NCBI GenBank assembly: GCA_013698095.1
Contig: JACCVQ010000063.1
Location: 1-46,476, forward strand
Length of the DNA: 46,476 bases
Direction of reading: 5' to 3'
Source: Chloroflexota bacterium
GTDB lineage: Bacteria > Chloroflexota > Limnocylindria > Limnocylindrales > CSP1-4
Position 1 is the stretch's first letter. Each line of letters opens with the position of its first letter. The notes beneath the pieces were generated by a model. That model had not been told where the DNA came from. It made no database searches and saw only the letters and a program-made list of their open reading frames with translations. Shown here in pieces: positions 27,773-39,623 of this stretch. Both the position numbers and the translations under genes were made by a program.

Positions 27773-28629
27773 CAGCCCGACTCCCAGGCCACTTCCTCGG
27801 CGGCGAAGACCGGACCCTCGCGGCAGACCCGCTGCGGAACCCCGTTCGTGCCCATGATCACGCAGCCCAAACATGCACCGACTGCGCAGCCCATGTTCTG
27901 CTCCATCGACACCTGGAGGAATGCCTTTCGGCGGGCGGCTGTCGAGCCAACGACATCCGGCTTTCCGACGCCGCGCTTGCGACCGAGCTTCGCGACGCCA
28001 AGCCTCTCCCGCCGGCCCTCCGCGATCCGGGCGAGAGCCGCCAGCATCGGGGCCGGACCACAGGCGAACGCCTGATCCGCCCAGCCCTCGTAGTCCGGCA
28101 CCAGTTCGGTCACGAAGCCCTTGTGGCCGACCGAGCCGTCATCGGTCGCGATCACGTACTCCACCTCGTCGGGCAGAAGCGATGACGGGTAGACGTCGCG
28201 GGCAGATGCCGCCCCGAACAGCAGCGTGACCTGGCGGCCGTGGTTGATCGCCTCGTCGGCCAGCGACCGGACTCCGGCCATCCCGAGTCCGCCCGCGATC
28301 AGGAGCAGGTGGCGCGAGCGGGGGTCGACCTCGAACGGCCGGCCGAGCGGGCCGAGCATCTCGACCGTGTCGCCGGGTCGGAGCCGGGTGAACCACTCGG
28401 TCCCGCGACCGATCGTCCGGAAGTGGATCGTGATCACGCCTGTCGCGGGATCGGCGGTATTGATCGAGAAAGGTCGGCGCAGGACGAGCCCGGACAGGTC
28501 GCCGGTCCGGGCGTGAACGAACTGGCCCGCCCGCGACCCGGAGGAGAGTTCAGGAGCAAGGAACGACTGGAGCCACTGGCCCGGGAGGATCTCCCGGCTG
28601 TCGACCAGCTCGGTCCGGACCAGGCGCAT
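27769..28629 (-). CDS. pyrK: dihydroorotate dehydrogenase electron transfer subunit
   Basis: GQFVHARTG..LRRPFSI, LLIAGGLGMAGVRSLA, ACGPAPML, C-terminal cluster MGCAVGACLGCVI...RVCREGPVF. Confidence 0.92.
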   Translation of the reverse strand: MRLVRTELVDSREILPGQWLQSFLAPELSSGSRAGQFVHARTGDLSGLVLRRPFSINTADPATGVITIHFRTIGRGTEWFTRLRPGDTVEMLGPLGRPFEVDPRSRHLLLIAGGLGMAGVRSLADEAINHGRQVTLLFGAASARDVYPSSLLPDEVEYVIATDDGSVGHKGFVTELVPDYEGWADQAFACGPAPMLAALARIAEGRRERLGVAKLGRKRGVGKPDVVGSTAARRKAFLQVSMEQNMGCAVGACLGCVIMGTNGVPQRVCREGPVFAAEEVAWESGW

Positions 28630-28631
28630 GG

Positions 28632-29630
28632 TCACCGGCGGGCGTCGCCCTCCGGCGGGGTCGTGCCGTCGTCGGTGGTCGCTGGCGCGTCGGGAGGCGT
28701 TGGATCGGCCGCGGCGGTCGCGGTGGCACCGTCGGCGTCCTCGCCGTCCTCGCCGTCCTCGTCCGTGGGCGCCTCGTCGTCGGCTGCGGCCTCGAACACC
28801 GCCAGCTCCGGCGCGATCGACGGGAACGCCTCGGCCAGGGCGTCGGCCAGGTCGCCGAAGACATCGGTCGGGTCGTAGTACTCGACGAGCTCCTCGGCCG
28901 ACCCGAGCGGCCGCCACTCGTTCTCTTCCTCGGTCAGGACCTCGGCCTTGAACTCGCCCGATGCCATGAGGGTCAGCCGCTCATCGTCGTCGTCGTTGAC
29001 GATCAGGTCGCCGATCTTCGCGATCAGGACCGACGAAGCGTCCTCGAACTGCTCGAGGAGGCGCGCCTCGCTGCGCTGGCTCCGCTCCTGGAACGTGAGG
29101 GCCAGGTCGTACAGCCGCTGGGCCGCAAGCTCGTCGTCATCGACCTGGACCGGTTCGGGCTGGGTGGCCGCCCACTCGTCCGCCGCGGCGGCGTACGGAT
29201 CGGGCGATCCGATCGTGATCCCCTCGTCAACGCCGATCCCCGCGGCATCGAGGACGTCGCCCTCCGCGGTCGGCTCGGCGGCGAGGCCGGCCGCTTCCCG
29301 CGAGGCATCGGCGAACGCCTGGTAGAGGTCGGCCGGGTTGTAGAGCTCGACGACCTCGGCGGCGCTCTCGATGACCTCGGTCTCGGACGTCCACTCGCCG
29401 GTCAGCTCATCGAGGTAGCGGGTCCGGCTGCGGAATGTCAGATCGGGCGCGATCGACAGGTAATCCGGGTCGTCATCGATCAGGACCAGGCCGCCGAGCT
29501 CGTTGATGCGCTCCTTGTTGGCGTCCAGGAACTTGCGCAGCTGCTCGGTCGACTGGACCAGGAAATCGCCTCGTTCGAGGGCGGCGTCAGCCGCGATCTC
29601 GCCGAGCAGATCGTTCCGGCTCGTGTCCAT
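28632..29630 (-). CDS. acidic hypothetical protein with an internally duplicated ~100-aa domain
   Basis: Repeat 1 ...LVLIDDDPDYLSIAPDLTFRSRTRYLDELTGEWTSETEVIESAAEVVELYNPADLYQAFADASRE; repeat 2 ...LIVNDDDDERLTLMASGEFKAEVLTEEENEWRPLGSAEELVEYYDPTDVFGDLADALAE; abuts pyrK. Confidence 0.8.
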   Translation of the reverse strand: MDTSRNDLLGEIAADAALERGDFLVQSTEQLRKFLDANKERINELGGLVLIDDDPDYLSIAPDLTFRSRTRYLDELTGEWTSETEVIESAAEVVELYNPADLYQAFADASREAAGLAAEPTAEGDVLDAAGIGVDEGITIGSPDPYAAAADEWAATQPEPVQVDDDELAAQRLYDLALTFQERSQRSEARLLEQFEDASSVLIAKIGDLIVNDDDDERLTLMASGEFKAEVLTEEENEWRPLGSAEELVEYYDPTDVFGDLADALAEAFPSIAPELAVFEAAADDEAPTDEDGEDGEDADGATATAAADPTPPDAPATTDDGTTPPEGDARR

Positions 29631-29699
29631 CGCGTCTCGTCTCCCATCGTCTGGTTGTGGTGTCGCCGTGCGGCGGATGCTCATGGTGGTGGTCCCCGG

Positions 29700-30026
29700 T
29701 CAGTGGTGGTATTCGAGATCGGGTCCCATCCGCTCGCGGAGGAACATCGAGTGATGACGCTGGAAGATCCATTCGCCGGCTCGGTGGCCGAGGGCCCGCA
29801 GGCTCTCGTCCGCTTCCAGCTTGTCCAGTGTCGCGTAGTCGGGCAGATCGAGCAGGATCACGTTGTCGAAGTCCCAGCCATGAGCGACGTTGTACCAGCC
29901 GATGAACCGGATCCCGTACTTCGACTCGTATTCGCGGACCTGGCGGGCGAAGAGCGTCCGCATGTAGAACTTGAAAAATGCGTCCCGACCGCGGCGGACG
30001 GAGAAGTAGGTCGCCAGGACGGGCAC
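29700..30026 (-). CDS. hypothetical protein (~108 aa)
   Basis: GGAGGAAA RBS then GTG 30026; VPVLATYFSVRRGRDAFFKFYMRTLFARQVREYESKYGIRFIGWYNVAHGWDFDNVILLDLPDYATLDKLEADESLRALGHRAGEWIFQRH. Confidence 0.72.
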   Translation of the reverse strand: MPVLATYFSVRRGRDAFFKFYMRTLFARQVREYESKYGIRFIGWYNVAHGWDFDNVILLDLPDYATLDKLEADESLRALGHRAGEWIFQRHHSMFLRERMGPDLEYHH

Positions 30027-30097
30027 GCCGGGTTTCCTCCAATCCGTTCGATCCGGGGGCGGGATCGGCCCGGCCCGGTGGGCACCGGGGTCGCCGA

Positions 30098-30508
30098 TTA
30101 TCGCACGAGGCCCTCGTCGGTCGGAGGCGGCGGGGCGGGGGTCGGGTCGGACGCGATCTCGGCGCCGTCGCCGGCGTCCGCGGCGTCTCCCCTGTTGCCG
30201 CGATCGTCCTCGAGCTCGCCGACCGTCTTGCTGCCGCTGGCGAGCGGCCGGCGCCTGCCGCGGCGGTCGGCCGCGACGAGGCGGAGCAGGAAGATGATCG
30301 TCTGGCCGGCGAACAGGAGCAGGACGATCACCGCGAACAGGAGTGCCGCCGAGACCATCGGCGGCCACTTCCAGAGCACGCTCAGCGGGGTCAGGACAAT
30401 GAAGATCCCGAGGATCGCGAGCTGGAACCGGAAACAGCCCAGACCCGGGCCGCGCTCGGGCTCCAGGTCGTCGCCCTTGTACTGGATGGGGCTCGGGTTG
30501 ATCGTCAC
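30098..30508 (-). CDS. hypothetical membrane protein
   Basis: Two TM segments (FQLAILGIFIVLTPLSVLW; MVSAALLFAVIVLLLFAGQTIIFLLRLVA), low-complexity C-tail. Confidence 0.7.
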   Translation of the reverse strand: MTINPSPIQYKGDDLEPERGPGLGCFRFQLAILGIFIVLTPLSVLWKWPPMVSAALLFAVIVLLLFAGQTIIFLLRLVAADRRGRRRPLASGSKTVGELEDDRGNRGDAADAGDGAEIASDPTPAPPPPTDEGLVR

Positions 30509-30821
30509 GAGCGGGAAGGGTATGCGAAGGCTCCGTCGCGCGCCGCGTCCCGTGCCCCGTGGCGCGTGGCGTCAAACCTGGCCAAACAGTCTCCCACGGA
30601 CTGGTACGGCGGGACGCGGCGTCAGAACCAGGTCCGGCGAGGGTGAGGCGCGTGGCTCCGCGCTCGAAAATCGGCCCGCACCGTGCTGCGCGGACCGGAA
30701 AGCCGCCTTACCAGTCCACCGGCGACCGGTTGACCAAGTCGTTGAGGCGCCGGGTCACCAATTGGAGCGGCGGGCCAACCCCATCGAGGAACCCGCGGCG
30801 GCGCCATTGCGTCCGGCCGCC

Positions 30822-31313
30822 ATGCCGCCACCCCGTGACCGCCCCGACCCATGGACCCGCCGTCGAGCGGCGCTCACCGTCCGCTCCCTCGTCGCGACCG
30901 TCCTTCTCACCTTCGGGCTGGCCACCTGCGGCACCCTCCCCTCACCGACGCCGACCAATCTCGCCTCCCCGCTCGGAGAGGCGCGTACGATCCCTCAACC
31001 GGACGGCTCGATCAGGATCGAAGCCGTCTCCGCCCGTGCGCTACCTGACCAGCCCTACCTCTTCCCCGTCTTCACCCATTGCGGATTCACCGCCAACGCG
31101 TTCGACTTCGACGGCAGCTTCTGGTCGATCGCCGACGGGCCGGCTGCCTTCGCCGTCCAGGGCGGCAACCCGCCGAAGGGCATCGACAATCCGGAGGATC
31201 TCGGCGTGATCGTGGCCGTTGGACCGGACCAAGCCACGTGGACATCGCGCCAGGGCATCCGGCTGGAACTCATCCGGGGTCCCTCCGATGTCCAGGTCTT
31301 CGGTTGCGACTGA
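30822..31313 (+). CDS. putative lipoprotein
   Basis: Signal peptide VATVLLTFGLATCGTLPSP; PVFTHCGFTANAFDFDGSFWSIADG. Confidence 0.65.
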   Translation: MPPPRDRPDPWTRRRAALTVRSLVATVLLTFGLATCGTLPSPTPTNLASPLGEARTIPQPDGSIRIEAVSARALPDQPYLFPVFTHCGFTANAFDFDGSFWSIADGPAAFAVQGGNPPKGIDNPEDLGVIVAVGPDQATWTSRQGIRLELIRGPSDVQVFGCD

Positions 31314-31332
31314 CCCGTGGAATGGCGATGAG

Positions 31333-31512
31333 TCAGGAGCCGCCTGCCTGCTTCGGACGACGCCGGGCGAGGAGAACCACGACCACGAACAGACCGAAAC
31401 CGGCGGCGAAGGCGACGAGTGCGCTGAGACCCGGGCGGATGTCGGCCGCGGCGTCAGGTTCCGGGTCAACAGCGACGGCGGCCGGGCTGACGATCATGAT
31501 TCGCGCGAGCAT
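31333..31512 (-). CDS. small single-TM protein (59 aa)
   Basis: MLARIMIVSPAAVAVDPEPDAAADIRPGLSALVAFAAGFGLFVVVVLLARRRPKQAGGS, starting 3 nt after the upstream oxidoreductase stop; hidden inside a longer track ORF. Confidence 0.55.
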   Translation of the reverse strand: MLARIMIVSPAAVAVDPEPDAAADIRPGLSALVAFAAGFGLFVVVVLLARRRPKQAGGS

Positions 31513-31514
31513 CT

Positions 31515-32840
31515 TCAGCGATTGGATCGCCGGGCCAGCCGGTCCCGGAGGCGGAACCACTCGCCGGCGAACGGCAGGAACCATGGCCGGCCCTCGTACG
31601 GCGCTGGGACGAGCGGGAACGACAGTTTCGAGAGGGCGGGCGCGGGGCCGCCACCAAGCCACTCCCCGACCCACGTTCCGAGCGCGGTCATCAGCGCCAC
31701 GCCCGTCCCGCAGCAGCCCATCGCGTAGGTGATTCCGTCCTTGCGTCCCACGTGCGGCATCCGGTCGAACGTGAACCCGACGTTGCCGCCCCAGGCGTAT
31801 TCGATCCGGTAGCCGGCGAGCTGGGGATGGACCTCGAGCATGCCCTTGTGGAGGATCGCGGCGGTGTGGTCGACCGACGTGGGGAGAAAGCTCGCCCGGC
31901 CGCCGAAGATCATCCGGCGGTCCTCCGACACGTGCCAGTAGTAGAGGAAGTTTTTCGTATCGAAGAACGCCCGGCCCTTGGGCGACAGGCTCCGTGCCAG
32001 CTCCTCGGGGAGTGGCTCCGTGGCGATGATGTAGCTCCCGATGGGGATGATCCGGCGGCGCAGGCTGGGCACGACGCCGTCGGTGTAGCCGTTGGTTCCG
32101 ACGACCACTTCCTTCGCCAGGATCGCCCCGCGCGCGGTCTCGACCACCATGCGCCCGTCGCCCTGGCGGCGGATGGCCTTCGCCCGGACGCCCTCGTGGA
32201 GATCGGCCCCGGCCGCGTCGGCAGCGGCCGCCAGCCCGGCGAAGTACTTGCCCGGATGAAGGAGTCCACTGCCCGGATAGACCATTCCGCCGTGGTAGAA
32301 CGACGAACCGATCTCCTCGTGGAGGCGCCCCTTCGGGACGAACTCGGCGGCCACCCCGAATCGGCGCAGGATCTCGACCTCGGCCCGGAGGTGGTCGGCG
32401 TGGGACGGCGCCCAGGCGACGTCGAGGAAGCCGGTCTCGCGGAACTCGCAGTCGATCGCCTCGTCGGTGATCAGCCGCTTCACGAGGTCGTAGGCGTCGA
32501 GAGTCTCGCGGTAGAGGGCCCGGCCGAGGTCCTCGCCGTAGCGCTTGACCAGCTCGTCCGGACCCCATTTGTAGCCGGGGTGGACGATCCCGCCATTGCG
32601 GGTCGAGCCGCCGAAGCCGAGGTGCGCGGCCTCGAGGAGGGTGACCTTCGCGCCGCCGCGGGCCAGGACGCGAGCGGCGTTGATCCCGGTATAGCCGCCG
32701 CCGATGACGACGACGTCCGCTGTATCGGGCAGCTGACGGTCGCGTCGTGAGGGCAGGACCGGCATCGTCGCGTGCCAGTACGGTCGACGCTCGTAGTCGC
32801 TGTTCAGGGTCGCGCCTCGTCGGGCGGTCGATCGGGCCAT
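31515..32840 (-). CDS. FAD-dependent (DAO-family) oxidoreductase
   Basis: ADVVVIGGGYTGINAARVLARGGAKVTLLEAAHLGFGGSTRNGGIVHPG; EYAWGGNVGFTFDRMPHVG...GCCGTGVALMTALG. Confidence 0.92.
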   Translation of the reverse strand: MARSTARRGATLNSDYERRPYWHATMPVLPSRRDRQLPDTADVVVIGGGYTGINAARVLARGGAKVTLLEAAHLGFGGSTRNGGIVHPGYKWGPDELVKRYGEDLGRALYRETLDAYDLVKRLITDEAIDCEFRETGFLDVAWAPSHADHLRAEVEILRRFGVAAEFVPKGRLHEEIGSSFYHGGMVYPGSGLLHPGKYFAGLAAAADAAGADLHEGVRAKAIRRQGDGRMVVETARGAILAKEVVVGTNGYTDGVVPSLRRRIIPIGSYIIATEPLPEELARSLSPKGRAFFDTKNFLYYWHVSEDRRMIFGGRASFLPTSVDHTAAILHKGMLEVHPQLAGYRIEYAWGGNVGFTFDRMPHVGRKDGITYAMGCCGTGVALMTALGTWVGEWLGGGPAPALSKLSFPLVPAPYEGRPWFLPFAGEWFRLRDRLARRSNR

Positions 32841-32940
32841 CGCCGCCGAGCCTAGCCGAGGGCGCCCCGGATCGCGTCACCGTTGCGCCGGACGGGTGCT
32901 AGCGCGTCACAGTGAACCGGCACGGCTCGGCCGGCATCGA

Positions 32941-33519
32941 ATGGGTGAACGCGCCAGGAGGGATACGCGCATCGGACCCGCGATCGACCGGTCGCTGATC
33001 GACCGGGCCCGGAACGGCGATCTCGACGCGTTCGAAACGATCGTTCGCGCCCGGATGGATGACGTGTACCGACTGACCAGCGCGATCCTCGGCAACGAGG
33101 CCGATGCCCGCGACGCCGCCCAGGAGACGTTCGTTGCGGCGTGGCGTCAGCTCGCGCGCCTCCGAGAGCCCGAGAAGTTCGAGGCGTGGCTCCAGCGAGT
33201 CGCGGTCAACTCTGCCCGGCAGACGCACCGATCCCGAAGCCGGCGGCGGATCCGCGAGATTCCGTCGTCGACGGTCGCCGCGCTGGCGGATCGAGCGGCC
33301 GGGGCGCCGCCCGACGACGCCGCGATCCTGGACGCCGCCCTGGCGCGGTTGCCGGTCGATCAACGAGCGATCCTCGTCCTCCACCACCTCGAGGGACGTC
33401 CGATCGCCGAGCTGGCGTCCATCCTCGAGATCCCCGAGGGAACCGCGAAGTCGCGCCTGTTCACGGCGCGGCGCGCCCTGGCGGATGCGATCCGAGCCGA
33501 CGAGGCGCGTGGACGATGA
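32941..33519 (+). CDS. ECF RNA polymerase sigma factor
   Basis: Region 2 DVYRLTSAILGNEADARDAAQETFVAAWRQL; region 4 LPVDQRAILVLHHLEGRPIAELASILEIPEGTAKSRLFTARRAL. Confidence 0.93.
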   Translation: MGERARRDTRIGPAIDRSLIDRARNGDLDAFETIVRARMDDVYRLTSAILGNEADARDAAQETFVAAWRQLARLREPEKFEAWLQRVAVNSARQTHRSRSRRRIREIPSSTVAALADRAAGAPPDDAAILDAALARLPVDQRAILVLHHLEGRPIAELASILEIPEGTAKSRLFTARRALADAIRADEARGR

Positions 33520-35726
33520 CCGACCGATCCCGCTACTGGGACGACGACCGCCTGACATCCGCATTCCGCGAGCGAGCCGCCTTGCGAGCGGGCCCGCCCG
33601 ATCTCGCGCTGGCCGTTCTGGAGCGTGTCCGTCCCGCGAGGACGGGACACGCCGCCCGGCTGCCGCGTCGGTCGGTCGCGATCCTCGCGTCGTCGGCGGT
33701 CGTCATCGCCCTCCTCGTCGGCGTTTTCGTGCTCACGCGGCCGGCCAACCCCGTCGCGAGCCCGACGACGGCGTTCGGCCGACCGATCCTGTCGGTCGAG
33801 GAGGCCATCGGGATCCAGGCGCAGCCCAATGACGACCGCGAGATCGCGGTTCGCGGCTGGTTCTCCGCCGCACCCGCGGCTCCCTGCCCAGCGCCGATCG
33901 ATCAATCGGTCAACCCGGTCCGCCTCGATTGCCCGCGGACGATGCAGTGGCTGATGGAGGACCCCGAGCAGCTCGGTGTCCGCCCACCCACGAGCGCGGC
34001 GATCCATCCGATCTTCCCGTTTCTCGACCAGAGCCTGCTCCCGACTGATCCGATCGATGTCGTGGACCTCGTCGTCATGGGCCATTTCGACGACCGCCGC
34101 GCCGTGATGTGTGGGGTGGACGATCAATTCGGATGCCGGGACGCATTCATCGTCGACCGGCTCGTCTCCGTGGACGGTCAGGCCGTTCCGACGAGCACCG
34201 TTCTCGACCTCCAGCGCCTGGAGCCATTCGGTCGGGTCCTGCCTCGCTGGTCTGCCTCCGACGTCGACGCCCTGGTCGCGATGGCCGCGCCACGGGCGAC
34301 GATCGTGTCCCGCTTGGCGATCCCCGGTCAGCGGATCTTCGAAGTCGAACCGTCACTTGGAACAGGCGCCCACGGGATCGTCGGTCGACAGCTGATCTGG
34401 GTGGTCAATGCGCTTGAGTCAGGGCCGACGCAGGCAGTGGTCGTCCGAACATTCGTGCTTGTCGAAGACGATCGCGGCGAGGCCCACGAGGCCTACGAGG
34501 CCGTTCCCTGGTCGCAGTCGGTCACCGGATTCGCCGCGATCAACCTCCGTCCACCGCAGGAGAGCCCCGCCGCGACGGAGCCACCCGTCACCCCGTCCCC
34601 GAACCCGACGTTGAGCGCGACGGCGGACTTCCCGACGAGCTGGCTCGGCCTGCCGGTCGTCGGCGTGTCGGACGTGATCAGTCGCCAGACGCCGGACTTG
34701 ATCGACGACACGGCGATGTTTGTCCGGGGCTGGTACGTCGCACCCGATCCGACGGACCAGTGTCCCGCTCTCCAGGACGACCGCGGCCCGATCGAGCAGC
34801 CGTGTCCGGCCGGTCAGCACTGGCTGCTCGAGCAGCCGGAGCGGCTCTGGACGGACCCTGGCGGCCCCTGGATCGACCGACGGCCGGCTGGTCCGGCGCT
34901 CAATCCAATCGTCTTGCCCGATGTGCCCTTCGACGTCCCGAACCTGTGGTTCGACACAGGTCCAAGCCCGCTTCCGGTCGTGCTCCTCGGCCACCTCGGC
35001 GACACCCGATCCGGGTACTACCCTGGCGTCGCGCAGTTCGTCGTGGACGCCCTGGTCTGGCGGGCGGGCGACGCGGCCAGCGCACGTCCGTGGCTGACGG
35101 AGCCGTCCGTCGAGGACGTGACGTCGGTGATGGCGCGGGTCGACCGCGAGGCGGGTCCGGCGGTGGGAACCTGGTTGAGCGTCGTCTCCGGGGCGGAGCT
35201 GGCGGTGCTCCACACCGACGCGCCTCCCGACTTGCGGGACGCGCCGGCAGTCTGGATCGCCCGCTCGCTGCTGGTCGAGGACGGCCGCCCAAGGGTCCAC
35301 GCCATCCTGACGGCCGACAAGGGGCGTCGGGTCTGGTCGGGGATGACGCTGCTGACGACGATCGATCTCCAGATCGGTGATGACGTGACGCTGGAGATCA
35401 GCGACGGTCCGGACGAAATCGTTGCGGCACGAGCGGGCCTTCCGGAGGGCGCGGCAGAGTGGGTGACCGGCGATGGCCCACCCGAAACGGGCAAGGTCAT
35501 GCTCGGGGTGATTCCCGAGCGCCCGAACGAGCTTCGGATCGCCTGGATCGGGGGGGATTGCGACCGGACGTGGCGCCTCGGATGGAGCGGCGGTGAGGTT
35601 CTCCTCTGGCCGCGCGAGCGGCTGGGCGAGTGCCGCCTCTGGACTCGATGGGAGGTCGTCCTGACCTTCGATCACGCCGTCGAGCTGGAGACAATCAGGG
35701 TGTCGAACGGCGGCGCCGGCGGCTGA
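33516..35726 (+). CDS. putative membrane-anchored anti-sigma/sensor protein with duplicated extracytoplasmic domain
   Basis: ATGA overlap with sigma gene; short cytoplasmic part, TM SVAILASSAVVIALLVGVFVLT, then two similar domains (EIAVRGWFSAAPAAPCPA...CP..MQWLMEDPEQL / AMFVRGWYVAPDPTDQCPA...CPAGQHWLLEQPERL). Confidence 0.75.
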   Translation: MTDRSRYWDDDRLTSAFRERAALRAGPPDLALAVLERVRPARTGHAARLPRRSVAILASSAVVIALLVGVFVLTRPANPVASPTTAFGRPILSVEEAIGIQAQPNDDREIAVRGWFSAAPAAPCPAPIDQSVNPVRLDCPRTMQWLMEDPEQLGVRPPTSAAIHPIFPFLDQSLLPTDPIDVVDLVVMGHFDDRRAVMCGVDDQFGCRDAFIVDRLVSVDGQAVPTSTVLDLQRLEPFGRVLPRWSASDVDALVAMAAPRATIVSRLAIPGQRIFEVEPSLGTGAHGIVGRQLIWVVNALESGPTQAVVVRTFVLVEDDRGEAHEAYEAVPWSQSVTGFAAINLRPPQESPAATEPPVTPSPNPTLSATADFPTSWLGLPVVGVSDVISRQTPDLIDDTAMFVRGWYVAPDPTDQCPALQDDRGPIEQPCPAGQHWLLEQPERLWTDPGGPWIDRRPAGPALNPIVLPDVPFDVPNLWFDTGPSPLPVVLLGHLGDTRSGYYPGVAQFVVDALVWRAGDAASARPWLTEPSVEDVTSVMARVDREAGPAVGTWLSVVSGAELAVLHTDAPPDLRDAPAVWIARSLLVEDGRPRVHAILTADKGRRVWSGMTLLTTIDLQIGDDVTLEISDGPDEIVAARAGLPEGAAEWVTGDGPPETGKVMLGVIPERPNELRIAWIGGDCDRTWRLGWSGGEVLLWPRERLGECRLWTRWEVVLTFDHAVELETIRVSNGGAGG

Positions 35727-35729
35727 ACG

Positions 35730-37147
35730 TCAGTCGGTCTCTGCCTCGTAGGCGAGACGGCCGCCGGCCACCGTGAGCAGGATGCGACCGGCCAGCTCGC
35801 GGCCGGCGAGCGGCGTGTTCTTGCCGCGCGACGCGAGAGCGCCGGCCTCGACCGTCCACGTCGCGGATCGATCGAACACGACGACATCGGCGGGCGCTCC
35901 CTCGACGAGGCCGGGGGCGGCTGCTGAGCCCCACCGGGCTCCCAGGACGCGGGCCGGGCCGGTCGTCAAGGCCGCGACAGCCTGGGCAAGGGTGAGGAGG
36001 TCGGCATCAACCATCGCGAGGACGACGCCGAGCGCGGTCTCGATGCCGCTGATCCCGTTCGCTGCCGAGCCGAACTCGACGTCCTTGTCGACGCTCGTAT
36101 GCGGCGCGTGGTCCGTGGCGATCGCGTCAGCGGTCCCGTCGAGCAGCGCCTCCCGGCACGCGGCCGCGTCGGACGGGGCACGGAGCGGCGGATTGACGCG
36201 AAGCGACGACGCGTACGGCGCGGTCACGATCGCGCCGGTCCCGTCGCCCCACGGATCCCCGGTCGCCTCCCAGGCCCAGCGCCGTGCCCCCGCCAGCCAC
36301 TCGTCCGAGAAGGCGAGGTGATGCGGCGTGACGTCGCACGTGACGGGCAAGCCGGCGGCCTTCGCCCGGCGGACGAGGTCCAACGAACCGGCGGTCGAAA
36401 GGTGGGTCAGGTGGAGCCGGGCGGCGGGCACGTCCCGGACGACCTCGGGGAGGATCGCCAGGTCGCGCGCGACAGCCGACTCCTCCGCCGCCGCCGGCCA
36501 ACCGCGCAGACCGAGCACGGTCGCGACGAACCCGTCATTCGCCTCGGCGCCCGCCGTCTGCGTCGCGTCTTCGGCATGCTCCACGATCGGCAGCCCGAGC
36601 GCTCCCGCATACGTGAGCGCGCTCCGCACGAGATCCGCCGAGGGCACACCCGCCCCATCGTCCGAGAATCCGACAACGCCCGCATCCGCCAGCTCGCCCA
36701 GCGCCGCAAGGCTCGCACCCGCGCGGCCGGCCGTGACCGCGCCCCACGCGAGAGCCCGCACGGGCGACCCGCTCGCGAGCGCTGCGGCGCGCACACCAGC
36801 GAGTACTGCAGGGTCGTCGAGAGCGGGCGTCGTGTTCGGCATCAGGCACACGGTCGTGAACCCGCCGTGCGCCGCCGCTGCCAGCCCCGAGGCCACCGTC
36901 TCGGCATCCTCATTGCCCGGCTCGCGGAAGTGGACGTGGAGATCGACAAACCCGGGCGCGACCACGATGCCGCGGTCGTCGATCCCGTCGGCGTCGGCGT
37001 CGTCCAGCCAGGTCACGGCCTCGACGACCCCGTCCGTCACCACGATGCCGCCCGGGCCTTCACGCCCGGACGCGGGATCCACGAGCCACGCTCGCGAGAT
37101 CTCGAGGTTGGCGACGACGGCGCCCACCCCTGCCCCGGCCACGACGG

Positions 37148-37151
<4 letters not shown>
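35730..37151 (-). CDS. pyrC: dihydroorotase
   Basis: VVAPGFVDLHVHFREPGNEDAETVASGLAAAAHGGFTTVCLMPNT, HLSTAGSLDLVRRAKAAGLPVTCDVTPHHL, AIATDHAPH. Confidence 0.95.
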
Positions 37152-39424
<2,273 letters not shown>

Positions 39425-39537
39425 TGTCCGGCGACGATACAACGTCACAGGAGAGTTGTCTGCACGCCGTGCCGGAAGCTCGCGGCGATATGTCAAGGAG
39501 GCCTATCGACGATCGGCTGCGCGTCCTTGTCTATCAG

Positions 39538-39556
39538 TCATGCCACGGAGGCATGA
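39538..39556. repeat. 7-bp inverted repeat
   Basis: TCATGCC-ACGGA-GGCATGA, perfect. Confidence 0.5.
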
Positions 39557-39623
39557 TCGCGACCAACGCCGCTATGCTGGTGCGATCTGATCGCGCAGTC
39601 GTCCTTCGATGGTAAGCACTTAC

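Noticed and set aside
28729-28770. GTCCTCGCC tandem repeats
   Set aside because: Encodes the acidic low-complexity tail (DEDGEDGED) of the duplicated-domain protein; no independent signal.
33141-33515. Plus-strand ORF beginning inside the sigma gene (part of 33141..35726)
   Set aside because: Same frame as the real downstream gene, but the region before 33516 overlaps the sigma CDS out of frame; the ATGA-overlap start is preferred.
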